From: Fodinibius sp052060035
GTDB taxonomy: Bacteria; Bacteroidota; Rhodothermia; Balneolales; Balneolaceae
Assembly: GCF_052060035.1 (NCBI RefSeq)
Contig: NZ_JBPOEA010000001.1
Coordinates: 124,001 to 188,000, forward strand
Direction of reading: 5' to 3'
Length of the DNA: 64,000 nucleotides
The notes beneath the pieces were generated by a model. It did no database searches and was not told the DNA's origin. It was given only the letters and a program-made list of their open reading frames with translations. This document shows positions 9,749 to 19,500 of this stretch, one piece after another. A program made the position numbers and the translations under genes. Position 1 is the first letter of the stretch. Every line of letters begins with the position of its first letter.

Positions 9749-10825
9749 TTATTGTTTTTTAAGTGGTGTACATCCCCAGCCGGAATGAGTAGTGCTGGAG
9801 GAATTTCTTCCAAATCTTGCTGGGTTATACCATGTTTTCACGCCTTTTTCAAAGGTGTCTTCATCAAAAAAAGAAGTAAATTTGCAATCAATATTATTTG
9901 AAAAGGATTGCCTTTGATCCAAGGTGTCATATGCTGTGGTAAAAGTATGAAGTTTGTTTTGGTATTCTTTTACAACGTCAAGCTCATATACACTAAGAGT
10001 AATCGCAGTTTGGATCTCTTTTTCAAGGCGCTGATAGGTCTGGTTGGCCATCGAGTCGGCTAACTGAAAGGAAGAAATTCTCGGACTGCTCTCCAGTAAG
10101 TCCAACCTCTGTGAATCGATATGAGAAAGGTGGAGATTTTGCGGGGAAGCAAGCATAACATGGGAAAATGGCATAAGGTTCGCTGCCATTTCGGGTGTTC
10201 CATTATTACAAGTTGAGAGTACTATAAGATCATACCATTGATCATCTGTGGCCACAAACTTCTGGATGCCTGAAGAAAAAGTTTCAGTATTTACCGTAAT
10301 ATTTGGCAATGTTTGGTGGTATCTATTCCCTCCGTCATCAGGTATTTCGTGACCGAAATAAAGAAAGAAATTTCGCTGGTTCTCTTCCCCGGAATAGGTT
10401 CGGTATTGGTTATATAGCCGAGACTCAGTTGTAAAAAAATCTTCATTACTATTGGGATGGCGATAGTTTACCTGGCTAGTTTTCTCACCGTTTGTGTAGT
10501 GATAAAAACGGCTGCTTTTGCGTGGAAAAAGGCCCAGGAATTTTTTCTCCGGGCGCTGATAAAAAATAAAGACTTCTCCCGACTCCGCTTCGTCCGCAAC
10601 GTTTAGCGCCGTATCAAGTACTTGTTGGTTTTTCCGTACCGGTTCTCCGACAGCATCATGATAAAGGTAATCGGCATCGGCGTGAATATAATAAATTACA
10701 GAATAGGCTACGTCTGTATTTTCATCAGTGGTGCCATCTCTGAATAATTCAGAAGTATGGCTACACCCCGATAAAACAATTCCCGTTAGTAGGGGTAGCC
10801 AAATCAGGGTTTTAGATAGGAGCAT
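9749..10825 (-). CDS. Lipoprotein with possible clostripain/caspase-like (clan CD) fold
   Basis: The 358-aa product has a lipobox LSGC with lipid Cys at residue 21. The body contains a hydrophobic strand ending in a His, RNFFLYFGHE (H159), and 47 residues later a strand ending in a Cys, YDLIVLSTCNNGT (C206), followed by PEMAANL. A strand-His-Gly to strand-Cys order at this spacing is what C11 clostripain-like and other clan CD peptidases show. No firm family match is known to me, and His is followed by Glu, not Gly. It shares a probable operon with the upstream gene (15-base gap). It could equally be a non-peptidase relative. Confidence 0.55.
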   Translation of the reverse strand: MLLSKTLIWLPLLTGIVLSGCSHTSELFRDGTTDENTDVAYSVIYYIHADADYLYHDAVGEPVRKNQQVLDTALNVADEAESGEVFIFYQRPEKKFLGLFPRKSSRFYHYTNGEKTSQVNYRHPNSNEDFFTTESRLYNQYRTYSGEENQRNFFLYFGHEIPDDGGNRYHQTLPNITVNTETFSSGIQKFVATDDQWYDLIVLSTCNNGTPEMAANLMPFSHVMLASPQNLHLSHIDSQRLDLLESSPRISSFQLADSMANQTYQRLEKEIQTAITLSVYELDVVKEYQNKLHTFTTAYDTLDQRQSFSNNIDCKFTSFFDEDTFEKGVKTWYNPARFGRNSSSTTHSGWGCTPLKKQ

Positions 10826-10840
10826 ACATGCATAAATAAT

Positions 10841-11284
10841 TTATAGCAGCAGAAGTATAATAACAATCAAAAGAGCAGTTGTAAGACCAATGGTTAAGGT
10901 TCTATCAGCCTGTTCCATGAAATCTTGAGAGTATTCGGAGAAGTCATCAAGGTCTTCGTCTACAACTTCATCGAATCCTTCTAAGCCGTTTAGTTCACTC
11001 TTTTTTTCTGATATACCATTTTTAAAAGAGTTTAATTGAGCTATTTTATCTTCAGATAAATTGGCCCGTGATTCGATGCGGTCAACAGCTTCGAGCATTT
11101 TGGTAAATGATTCATTAAGAAGCATTCGTTTTTTATCTGCACTTTCTGTTTCCTGAACCTGTTGAACAGTTTTGTTAAAGTGTTTCTTAAACGTTTCTTT
11201 TATATCTGTTGACTGTGCAACAGCCATCGATTGGACAGCAAACAGTAAAAGTATTGATGATGTTATAAGGCGTATTGTTTTCAT
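10841..11284 (-). CDS. Hypothetical secreted protein with C-terminal membrane anchor
   Basis: The 147-aa product has a signal peptide (residues 1-23, ending AVAQS), a charged helical middle probably forming coiled coil (residues 25-120, many Glu, Lys and Asp), and a C-terminal hydrophobic span of about 18 residues that ends the protein. That layout suggests a periplasmic helical domain tethered to the membrane. It is the first gene of a two-gene minus-strand unit with the lipoprotein at 9749-10825. I recognise no family. The start has a hydrophobic leader directly after it, which supports the chosen ATG. Confidence 0.65.
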   Translation of the reverse strand: MKTIRLITSSILLLFAVQSMAVAQSTDIKETFKKHFNKTVQQVQETESADKKRMLLNESFTKMLEAVDRIESRANLSEDKIAQLNSFKNGISEKKSELNGLEGFDEVVDEDLDDFSEYSQDFMEQADRTLTIGLTTALLIVIILLLL

Positions 11285-11835
11285 ATTAGTCTCCGAACAT
11301 TATTTAAGGTTATTTTTCTTGATGTTTCTTTGACCAGTTGACTCATTACCAATGAAAATAATTATACATACTTTAAGTATATATATAATTAATCAAAGAA
11401 GTCTTATTTATTAACAATCCAGGCACATAACGTAAGAATCTGATTCATAGATCAGCCAATCAGGTGAATATACCCTTAACTCTAGCTACTGTACGAGGAA
11501 CAATGTTTATCTTAGAATTTCAGTATTGATCACGAATTTGATTACAATCTAATATTATTTCATTGTTATTAGTAGTTAGAGCATGTCATAATCAAGATGC
11601 CCCAGCACGCTTACTAATGTTCAACTACGGATTACAAAATTATTTGTAGGTAAGCCGCTACCTTTGTGATTCAAGATCAGGATTACTATAAAGGTGAGGG
11701 ACTTGGATGTTCAGCTTAAGCAGAATTCGTCTGGCGCAGTATCCATACGCGAGTTATTTGATGAAGAAATCGGACTATTAAAGGAAACGAGATTGTTCGG
11801 CTTTTACTTTGGCGACCTGCTTCATAAATAGATTT
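11285..11835. other. Gene-poor stretch with one short orphan ORF
   Basis: About 550 bases without a convincing gene. A 45-residue frame on the plus strand (GTG at 11694 to TAG at 11831) reads like normal protein, ending in TRLFGFYFGDLLHK, and could be a remnant of a longer gene. It has no clear ribosome site and no recognised family. The rest is AT-rich upstream sequence of the minus-strand operon. Confidence 0.35.
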
Positions 11836-12335
11836 TTACTTAAGGACCTTCGAAACCCAGGCCCGACTAACACCGAATTTTCGAGCAATTTCAGCTTGAT
11901 TTTTCACCTCTCCTGAATCAAGCAGCTCTTGGAAAATTTTGCGTTGCTCAGCCCGACTTTTCCGTTTCTTTTTCTTCTTCTTTGGTGATTCGGGGTTAAC
12001 AAATTTGCATAAAATTTTTGGTTCGCATCATCGAAGTTTGGGTACAAATTTAGCAGTTTTTGGTAATCAATTTTGTACTCATTCCCTTTAGGACCCCGTC
12101 TTAGGACTCTGATAGCCCATTCAAGAGGAAAGACTTTCCGCATATCGTCTGTATACTTGGAGCCGATCGAAGCTAAAGTGCGAACTTGGTCCTTTCCAGG
12201 TTCGCACTTTCTTATTTTGTACCAGTCTTTTTCCAGTTGTTTATCGGCTATATACTGTATTTTGATCATGCCAGTGCCATTCTCATCTACATTGGCGTTA
12301 ACAGCATGAATTAACGTTTTTACAATGTGTTCACG
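11836..12335 (-). pseudogene. Degenerate helix-turn-helix gene, copy 2 (serine-recombinase-tail-like)
   Basis: This is a second copy of the gene at 7810-8374. Reading on the minus strand, an open frame from 12335 gives IVKTLIHAVNANVDENGTG and then IADKQLEKDWYK, followed by MRKVFPLEW as in copy 1. After NQKFYAN a one-base deletion relative to copy 1 shifts the frame; shifting back restores FVNPESPKKKKKKRKSR and a helix-turn-helix ending AWVSKVLK with a stop at 11836. The segment before IADKQLEKDW resembles the region after the catalytic domain in large serine recombinases, but no catalytic domain is present. The two copies carry different lesions, so each decayed independently. Confidence 0.55.
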
Positions 12336-12776
12336 CTATTGGTGTCTCCATTTCTCTATTTGGCTGAAATACTTCAGGATCTTCTGGTAGGTCCTTAGAT
12401 TAATACTTATCTGCTCTCCAAGAGTATTGATGTTGAGATGTGATATTAGTTGTAATACCTCTGAAATATGCAATAAGGATACAGCGTACTACGATCTTAA
12501 AATCCTTCAAGAAAATTTGAGCGAAACTCAAAAAAGAGGCTAATTGTACCCTGAAATATCAACAGATGATGGCATTAAAAACAACCAGGATACCTTTCGG
12601 TAATTCTATATTTAATTAGCTCTAAAAATTCTAATGTTTTTTTTCAGCACTATTTATTATTACCGTCAAAGTTTGAGTTGATACGGGTTGGCTGGAAATC
12701 ATTTACAGATCTGGGGTTAAATAAGAGACTTTTTGCCATTCTACGTCCGCTCTTTATCTGAAGAACAAAATATGCT
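12336..12776. other. Intergenic stretch without a recognised gene
   Basis: About 440 AT-rich bases. Short open stretches exist on the plus strand near 12440-12542, but none has a start site or recognisable product. The last 60 bases presumably hold the promoter of the gene at 12777. Confidence 0.4.
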
Positions 12777-13715
12777 ATGAAAGGATTAATTCATTTCTAT
12801 CTGGTTACGACCATTTTATGTATCAGCTACATGAATGCGACAGGTCAGGGCGCCTCGGGTGCTAAAAAAGACGGTCGTTTTACCGCTAATGTGTCCGGTG
12901 TAGCACCTCTTAATGTTGATAAAGTTGGCCTAATGAAAGGTTTTGATTTGCGTCTACAGTGGTGGACACTGCTTGGGGAGCCGATGGAATATTATCATTT
13001 CCGATGGCATACCTCCAATGAGTATAAAATTGACGGTAATTGGATAAAACGGACGGATCTTGAAAAATATCCAGATCTCCTGAAGCGGTTTGATAATATC
13101 CGTCCAATTAAAGTAAACCTTGAAATTAAAGGGAACTTTGATGGATTTGTTTCGAATTCAGAAACAGAGAACGACCCCAAAATACAACCGTTTTTCAGTA
13201 GCTTAACTTCTGATGGATCGTTCAGTAACCATTCCGACTTTCGATACCGTATCAATGATATCCGACTCATGCGGGCTAAAAGTGGAGTGTGGGGTAAGGC
13301 TATCACTCCTACCAGCCCGTTGAACTGGGAGCATTTTCTTGAATTCTGGATCTTTACAAAACATGTGGCCTTGACTAATGATAGCCTTAATGATACCAAG
13401 GGGCTCACAGAACAAGAGCTGGAGCTTCGAAGAAACCAGATGAAAACGCTGTTTCGGGAATCTACTCAGATTATCGAGCTTTACGCAGAAGACCGGGACT
13501 GCGATTTTACTCTGCGAAATTTTATAGAGACCGAGATCAGTCACAACCTTCATAATCACGAAATAACTGTACTTACCGAAGAGGATCACACCTTTCTCTA
13601 CAATATCGATACCGGCCGCTATTCATTTAAGAATTCGCAACAACAAGAGGTATCAAAGTCTACGATTCCGGAATATTATGTCTATGATCCTGTTTACATC
13701 GTACGACAAAAGTAA
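12777..13715 (+). CDS. Hypothetical secreted protein, no family recognised
   Basis: The 312-aa product has a signal peptide (residues 1-24, ending NATGQ) and no other membrane span. The body is mixed alpha/beta with few Cys and no known catalytic motif. A Trp-rich stretch, LRLQWWTLLGEPMEYYHFRWH, is split here only to describe it: LRLQWW lies near residue 60 and YYHFRWH near residue 72. The C-terminus ends with a tyrosine-rich PEYYVYDPVY. It stands alone between a gene-poor region and a convergent VOC gene, giving no functional clue. The long open frame with an export signal supports it being real. Confidence 0.7.
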   Translation: MKGLIHFYLVTTILCISYMNATGQGASGAKKDGRFTANVSGVAPLNVDKVGLMKGFDLRLQWWTLLGEPMEYYHFRWHTSNEYKIDGNWIKRTDLEKYPDLLKRFDNIRPIKVNLEIKGNFDGFVSNSETENDPKIQPFFSSLTSDGSFSNHSDFRYRINDIRLMRAKSGVWGKAITPTSPLNWEHFLEFWIFTKHVALTNDSLNDTKGLTEQELELRRNQMKTLFRESTQIIELYAEDRDCDFTLRNFIETEISHNLHNHEITVLTEEDHTFLYNIDTGRYSFKNSQQQEVSKSTIPEYYVYDPVYIVRQK

Positions 13716-13767
13716 TCGCCTAATTCATCCTTGATGATCTGGTATAAGGGGAAGAGGAGAGGAGCTG

Positions 13768-14121
13768 TTACTGATCTGACCAGACTGCCAGTTCATTACC
13801 ACCCGGTTCTACAAAATGAAACCTACGGCCCCCAGGAAATGGAAAGATTGACTTTGTGATTTTACCACCAGATTGTTGGATTTTAGTTTGTGTAGCTTCC
13901 AAATCATTACTGTATAATACAACTAAAGCGGAGCCATTCTCTATGGCAGTATGTTTTGAAGATTTAAAAAAGCCACCATCTAATCCGGAATTTGAAAAGG
14001 CAGTATATTCTGGCCCATAGTCTTTAAATGACCATTCAAAGACCTCCTTGAAGAATTTCTTTGTAGCCAATAAATCACTTGAAGGAAACTCTACATAGTT
14101 TATTTTTTCGTGATTACTCAT
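13768..14121 (-). CDS. VOC-superfamily (glyoxalase/dioxygenase-like) protein
   Basis: The 117-aa product is a single vicinal-oxygen-chelate domain. It opens with INYVEFPSSDLLATKKFF, the usual first strand and helix, and ends with RRFHFVEPGGNELAVWS, the usual metal-site strand containing the final Glu. A cytoplasmic glyoxalase/bleomycin-resistance-like or small-molecule isomerase role is typical of the fold, but the substrate cannot be told from sequence. Length fits a one-domain family member that would dimerise. It is convergent with the secreted orphan upstream and has no operon partner. Confidence 0.85.
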   Translation of the reverse strand: MSNHEKINYVEFPSSDLLATKKFFKEVFEWSFKDYGPEYTAFSNSGLDGGFFKSSKHTAIENGSALVVLYSNDLEATQTKIQQSGGKITKSIFPFPGGRRFHFVEPGGNELAVWSDQ

Positions 14122-14216
14122 ATGATCGGCTTTATTCTATAATGCTTAAAATTTGCAATGACCGAATAGTTTGATAATTCAAATGTACTATTATTATTTC
14201 AAATATTAGCTAATAA

Positions 14217-14354
14217 AATTTTAAGACGAAATCAGTACAGACAATCTACAATTTAGCAATAGAGGCATTTAAAGCTGAAAAGCATTTGGAAACGATCGCT
14301 CTTACCCAACAAGCAAAAAAAGCTTTAGGCCAAACCAATGATCCCCTTCAATAA
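14217..14354 (+). pseudogene. Orphan C-terminal gene fragment
   Basis: An open frame of 45 residues runs from directly after two in-frame TAA codons to a TAA at 14352. It has no start codon near its beginning and reads like the helical C-terminus of a protein (IYNLAIEAFKAEKHLETIAL). The helix pattern resembles a tetratricopeptide tail, but it is too short to assign. It is most likely a relic left by a deletion. Confidence 0.3.
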
Positions 14355-14495
14355 TACATGGATGGGCAGCCGGGATTTCCCGGAAAGCTTTTCTTATTTT
14401 CTGTTCTTGTTTCATCTGTAGTTTTTTTTGCTTGGGGGTACCCCTGCCGGTTGTGTGTACTATAGATGTAACTCACAATTAAAACAGCTAATATT

Positions 14496-15224
14496 ATGCG
14501 ATACACATTACTACGATGGTTATTATTGATTCCTTTTGCAGCACTGGTACTGATCTCGGGTTGCAACTCCACTGGGACAAACGGCAATCTGTCAACGTTA
14601 TCATTGAGCTTTGCCGCCCAGAACTCCATACAATCCACACAAAAGGAGAGGGCTGAGATGCAAAGCAGTCATGTAGAAATTACCGAAGCCAAGATGTTGA
14701 TTCGGAGGGTCGAATTTAAGAGTGATCTCGAGGATGATGGAGTAGCCGATGATTCTCTTGATTTTCAAACCGGCTCTTTTGTTGTCACACTGAATCTCGA
14801 TGGAAGCCTCAATGAGGTTGCGGTGAGCGAAGTGCCGACAGGACAATATGACGAAATAGAGTTTGATGTGCACAAGCCGGAGGATAATGAGACTCCACCC
14901 GACCCGGATTTTAAAACGGGGGATAGCGGGGACCAGCGGTTTTCCGTAATTATTACGGGAACATATGACGGACAGGATTTTCGTTACCGGTCAAACGAAA
15001 ATATGGACCAGGAAATTGAACTGGCTTCACCACTCATTATTGACGAGGATCAGGGAAGTATAAATGTGACCATGACTGTTGATATCTCGAAATGGTTTGT
15101 GGATGAAACCGGGAATGCCCTTAACCCGACCAATCCGGATAACCGGAATGCGATCGACGAGTCCATTGAACGCTCCTTCGAAGACGCCTTTGAAGATAAT
15201 GACGGGGACGGCGAAGAAGATTAA
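14496..15224 (+). CDS. DUF4382-like lipoprotein
   Basis: The 242-aa product has a lipoprotein signal with lipobox LISGC (Cys at residue 23). The following beta-rich domain (EITEAKMLIRRVEF, FVVTLNLDGS, VAVSEVPTGQYDEIEFDV) matches the pattern of DUF4382 proteins, which are surface or periplasmic beta-sandwiches of unknown role. The C-terminus is very acidic and ends EDNDGDGEED, resembling a calcium-binding DxDxD loop. It has its own 5-prime leader and no operon partner. Family assignment is by pattern recognition, and the ligand is unknown. Confidence 0.7.
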   Translation: MRYTLLRWLLLIPFAALVLISGCNSTGTNGNLSTLSLSFAAQNSIQSTQKERAEMQSSHVEITEAKMLIRRVEFKSDLEDDGVADDSLDFQTGSFVVTLNLDGSLNEVAVSEVPTGQYDEIEFDVHKPEDNETPPDPDFKTGDSGDQRFSVIITGTYDGQDFRYRSNENMDQEIELASPLIIDEDQGSINVTMTVDISKWFVDETGNALNPTNPDNRNAIDESIERSFEDAFEDNDGDGEED

Positions 15225-15442
15225 TCCCTCTGATGATGTAACCTACAACCGGGCATCCAGGTGGATGTCCGGAATAGGTCAAACATTTGAGCTGATTGTG
15301 ATAACAAGGAAACTTGGTAAGTGCAGGTTACTCTGAGAGAAAAATAGTTGATATCAGAAGGAATAAAATAATAAGCACACAACCTATTACTGATATAATA
15401 GAACAAGTAAAGAATACTTCAGGAACTTCAGGAGATAATTTA

Positions 15443-16378
15443 CTATTGGCGCTTGAAAACTTGGGCCCATTCTTGAAATCCGGGGTAATTCGTCTCCAGC
15501 TCTTCAAGTACCTTTTCAGACGCTATCTTTCCAACACCATTCGGGAAAACTTCTTTCATCCTCTTAACAAAAGATAGTCCATATTTCTCTACTAATGGAT
15601 TTGCCTTCATCTCAAAAGCTGACTGATACCAAGCATAGTTACCAACTCCTACTTTCACATATCGTTTTTCAAAATCTTCTAACGTATGATACTGGGGCTC
15701 AAATCCTTCTTGGATAGCGTGTCCGGTGATATCCCAAATTTCCGCCAACTCGGGCCGTTGTTGAAACATATACAGATAGGAAAAATAATTGGCCATAAAT
15801 TCATTAAACCATAAGGCTGGCTCACCAATCCCGTAAGCATTCTTATAAACATGCCCCAATTCGTGTAGGCTTACTAAATCCACCATGGTTCCTGAAATTT
15901 CTTCCCATGAGTACCCGGTATTTTGGATACGTTGGCGGAGATTTTTTGAAAAATTGTTATCCAGGGAAACCATAAAATCATACACGGTTCCCTCTCCACT
16001 AACAGGTAAGACCGCAACCGGAGGATCTTCATCATTCATACCACTAACATGGGGAAGTCCGTATGGTGAAGAACTAATTTGGATCCAGTCCAGTGAATCG
16101 ACAAGTGCCAAGTGAAATTGTTGCGTTATCCCCAATTCTTTTTTGAAAAATTGAATAGCATCATTCAATAAAGGACCGAGCTTTTCGGCTCGCTCTTTAT
16201 AACCCGGCTTATAATGTACCACAACACCTTCCCGCACAGATTCCAGATCAAGCGATTGTACTTTTGCAAGCATCGTTCGGTTATCCCTTTGACCGGTTTC
16301 TTGTGCAATGGCAGTGGTAGAAAAAATAAAAAATGCCATTAATGCTGATAGCAAACCTGCTCTCTGACAAATACTCAT
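15443..16378 (-). CDS. Secreted zinc metallopeptidase-like protein (HExxH, gluzincin type)
   Basis: The product is about 311 aa when started at the ATG at 16376-16378, which puts a signal peptide (SICQRAGLL to TTAIAQ) at the N-terminus; the longer open frame to 16447 adds an unlikely leader. The catalytic motif is HELGH in LVSLHELGHVY, followed about 16 residues later by NEFMANYF, whose Glu would be the third zinc ligand. That arrangement fits gluzincin peptidases. The rest does not match a family I can name. It would act in the periplasm or outside the cell. It stands alone next to the restriction enzyme gene. Confidence 0.75.
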   Translation of the reverse strand: MSICQRAGLLSALMAFFIFSTTAIAQETGQRDNRTMLAKVQSLDLESVREGVVVHYKPGYKERAEKLGPLLNDAIQFFKKELGITQQFHLALVDSLDWIQISSSPYGLPHVSGMNDEDPPVAVLPVSGEGTVYDFMVSLDNNFSKNLRQRIQNTGYSWEEISGTMVDLVSLHELGHVYKNAYGIGEPALWFNEFMANYFSYLYMFQQRPELAEIWDITGHAIQEGFEPQYHTLEDFEKRYVKVGVGNYAWYQSAFEMKANPLVEKYGLSFVKRMKEVFPNGVGKIASEKVLEELETNYPGFQEWAQVFKRQ

Positions 16379-16542
16379 AACATTGATAACTTTAATTTGA
16401 TAATTTTTTGAAAGACCAACGTAATGATATGCAATAACAACGACCACTCATCGGTCTCTAAGGTGATAATTAATGGATTTTATCACCTACTTGGTAACTT
16501 TTTTTCATCAAGAATCAGTATTTGAATCATTGCTATCATCCT

Positions 16543-19500
16543 TCACACACTCTCTTCCACAATGGCAATCTCCTCATCGGTAAGCCCATAAAGCTCGTAC
16601 ACCAGCTGGTCTATTTCCTCATCCAGTTCACTTGTATCGGCATTATTCTTTTTGGCAGTAAGAATTTGATCAACATTGGACTCAATTTTCTCTTTAACTT
16701 CATAGTCTGTATCAGCAATAGGAATACCACTAACATGCTGACGAAACCAACGCATTCGACCTCCCTTATCTGGATCACCTAATACAGAAGAAACTCGTTT
16801 ATAATAGTTGAAGACCAGTTTAGAATTCAGAATACCCAACACATACCTGTTATTTGATGGAATAAAATATGCGGTATTGGTTAAATAGTGTCCTTTAGTA
16901 TCCAAAGTAAATCTTCTTTCCTTAGCGATATCAGGATAAATAATTTTGGGTTTCTCAAACTCGTCATAATAATCGCAAGCTCTTAACTCCCAATAATGGT
17001 CGCCTTGGTCATACCTCTTTTTGAGCCTATCCTTATATTGATCTAAATAATTTTTAACGGCTGGATATCGATCAATATCAGTACCAATTTTGGTAACTAT
17101 TAGATACAAGTCTTTAAAGGCTGTGCGGTAAAAACGGATATCATTTCCTTTCAGAACTGGTCTGATAATTTCTTTTGATTTAGCATCTTCTTTAATCAGC
17201 TCATCTTTCTTCTCTTCGTCTATTACGAATGCTTTGTTATAACCAGTTATTAACCCCCGGTATATTTCTGTACCTACATATTCCAGCAGTTCAGTTCCTT
17301 TCTCTCGCATTTTATCAATGATATCCAACTCAATTGGTTCTGCAAGTGACCAATTGCTTCCTGATATCGAGCGATTATCTAAGGTTGCCAATCCATTCGT
17401 TATACGATCCTGGAAGTTTTGAGAATCCAAGTCTTTTACTTGCATAAAGTCAAAGGCTTGCGTCTCAATTTTTCTATTCTGAGTCAAAAATATAGCTGGA
17501 AAGGTTGCTGCTTCTGAAAATACTGGTAATTCTCCGAAATCAATGATCTGGCTAATTTGTTTTAGTTCAGATAAGTAGTTTCGCAAATTTTCTCCGTAAT
17601 TGGTTCGCATGAACTTATTGGAGGTAATCATACTAAACCAACCGTGGTCTTTTAGGATGGAGTGTCCCAACTCAAAGAAGTATGTATAAATATCCGCAGT
17701 ACCATTATATACTTTGTAATGAGCCTTGAGGTATTCCTTGAATTCCCCTAACTCCTCCTGTCGTACATAGGGCGGATTACCAATCACTGTATCAAAACCA
17801 GCAAAGTTGCCATCTTCGTCAAGTACCTCGGGAAACTCAAATCGCCATTCAAAGGCTTGGTCGTAGAATGAGGCATTTTCGAGTTCTTCTAATTCCTCTT
17901 CCAGCTTATCAATGTTCTTCTTGGTCTTTTTGATTTTCTTCTGCTCTTTCTTGCTCTTCTTGTCACCCTCAAAAAGATCCAGCTTGGCTTCTTCCTTAAT
18001 CAGCACTTCGCGCTGTTTCTTTAGCTTCTGTCGGACGGGGTGCAGTTCTTTGAGTCCCACGGAAAAGCTCTCTTTAATAGAGCTGATCTGCTCTTTCAGC
18101 GCTCGCTTGTCCGCCCGATCGCCGGTTTCCTTATAGCTGCGGACGGCCTGCTTGTAGTCTTCAATCGTCAAATCATCGTTGTTGGCCAGAATTTGAGAAA
18201 GGTCGGCATCCAGCTCAAAACGGCTTACCAGTGAGTTACCCTGTTTGATGTTGATATCAATATTGGGCAGTACTTCTAAAGCTTGATAGTCGGTATCTTT
18301 ACGGTAATAGGCGTGCTTGAGGAGCTCGATCCACAGTCGCAGTCGGCATATATTCACCGAGTTGGGATTGATATCCACTCCAAACAGGCAGTTTTCAATG
18401 AGGATATTCTTTTCACGAAATAGGGCTTTTTGCAGGCGTTGGGTATCGCTGCCCACGCTACGCTCAATATGGCCGCTCTCTTTCCAGTCCGAGGTTACCC
18501 GGTACTCAAAAAAGGGATCGGTGCCCCAGGCAATACTCAGCTCATCATTATCCACGCTGATATCCACATCACGGAATCGGTTATTATCCTCATCCACAAA
18601 AATGCGCAGGTCATTCTTTATGGCTATCAGCTCGTTAAGGGCCGAAACCAAGAAATGCCCAGAGCCTACAGCCGGATCACAAATGGTGATGCTGTTTACG
18701 ATCTCGTTGGCCTCAGGGTAGGGGATTTCATGCCGGGCAATTTTACTGGCCACCTCCTCGATGGACTCACAATCCCAATCCTCGTATGACTCGTTAAATT
18801 TCTGTACTACGGCCCGTCGAATGGTTTCCCGGCACATATATTCGGTAATATAGCCGGGCGTAAAAAAGGAACCGTCTTTATAGCCGTTGATCTTCTCGAA
18901 GATACGTCCCAGGACCGAAGCGTTAATGAGGGTCTTGGCCTCTTTCTGGACTTCCGCCGTGCCTTCGGTATTAAAGTTATACGCATCGAGGAAGCGCAGC
19001 AGGTATTCGAGGGTGGACAGGGATTCGCCTTTTAACCGCTGGCCGTCTTTGTCCGTGATTTTACTGCGATGGTACACGGGCATTTCCAAATTGTCTTCCA
19101 GCGCAGAAATCGCAATGGCATCGGCCTCAATCTCCGAGACATCAAATAGCGAGCTGTTCAGATACGGGATATGACCAAAGTGCTTGTTGATGCGGTCTGA
19201 ACGCTCCTCATACTTTCGGGCCAGCACTTGGAAGAACAGCTTGTTGAGCTCGTCATACTCTTCAATTTCTTCGTGGCTCAGAAAGCGGAATCGGTCATCC
19301 TCCTTGTGATATTTGTAAAGCTGGGCTTCCAAAAGTTTGAGAAATAGAATACGATTGATCCAGGTAATCAATAGCTGGATGGCCACATTGAACAGCTGTT
19401 CCTCTTCATCGTCGCCATACTCCGAGTGGTTGGGGATTCTTGACAGCACGCTCATGCTTTTGAGCTGGGTGATCGTATTCTCAATGAGGGAGGCATGCTG

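Noticed and set aside
9749..10825. Confirmed clostripain-type peptidase
   Set aside because: Only the His and Cys order fits. The Gly after the His is missing, so it is kept as a possibility.
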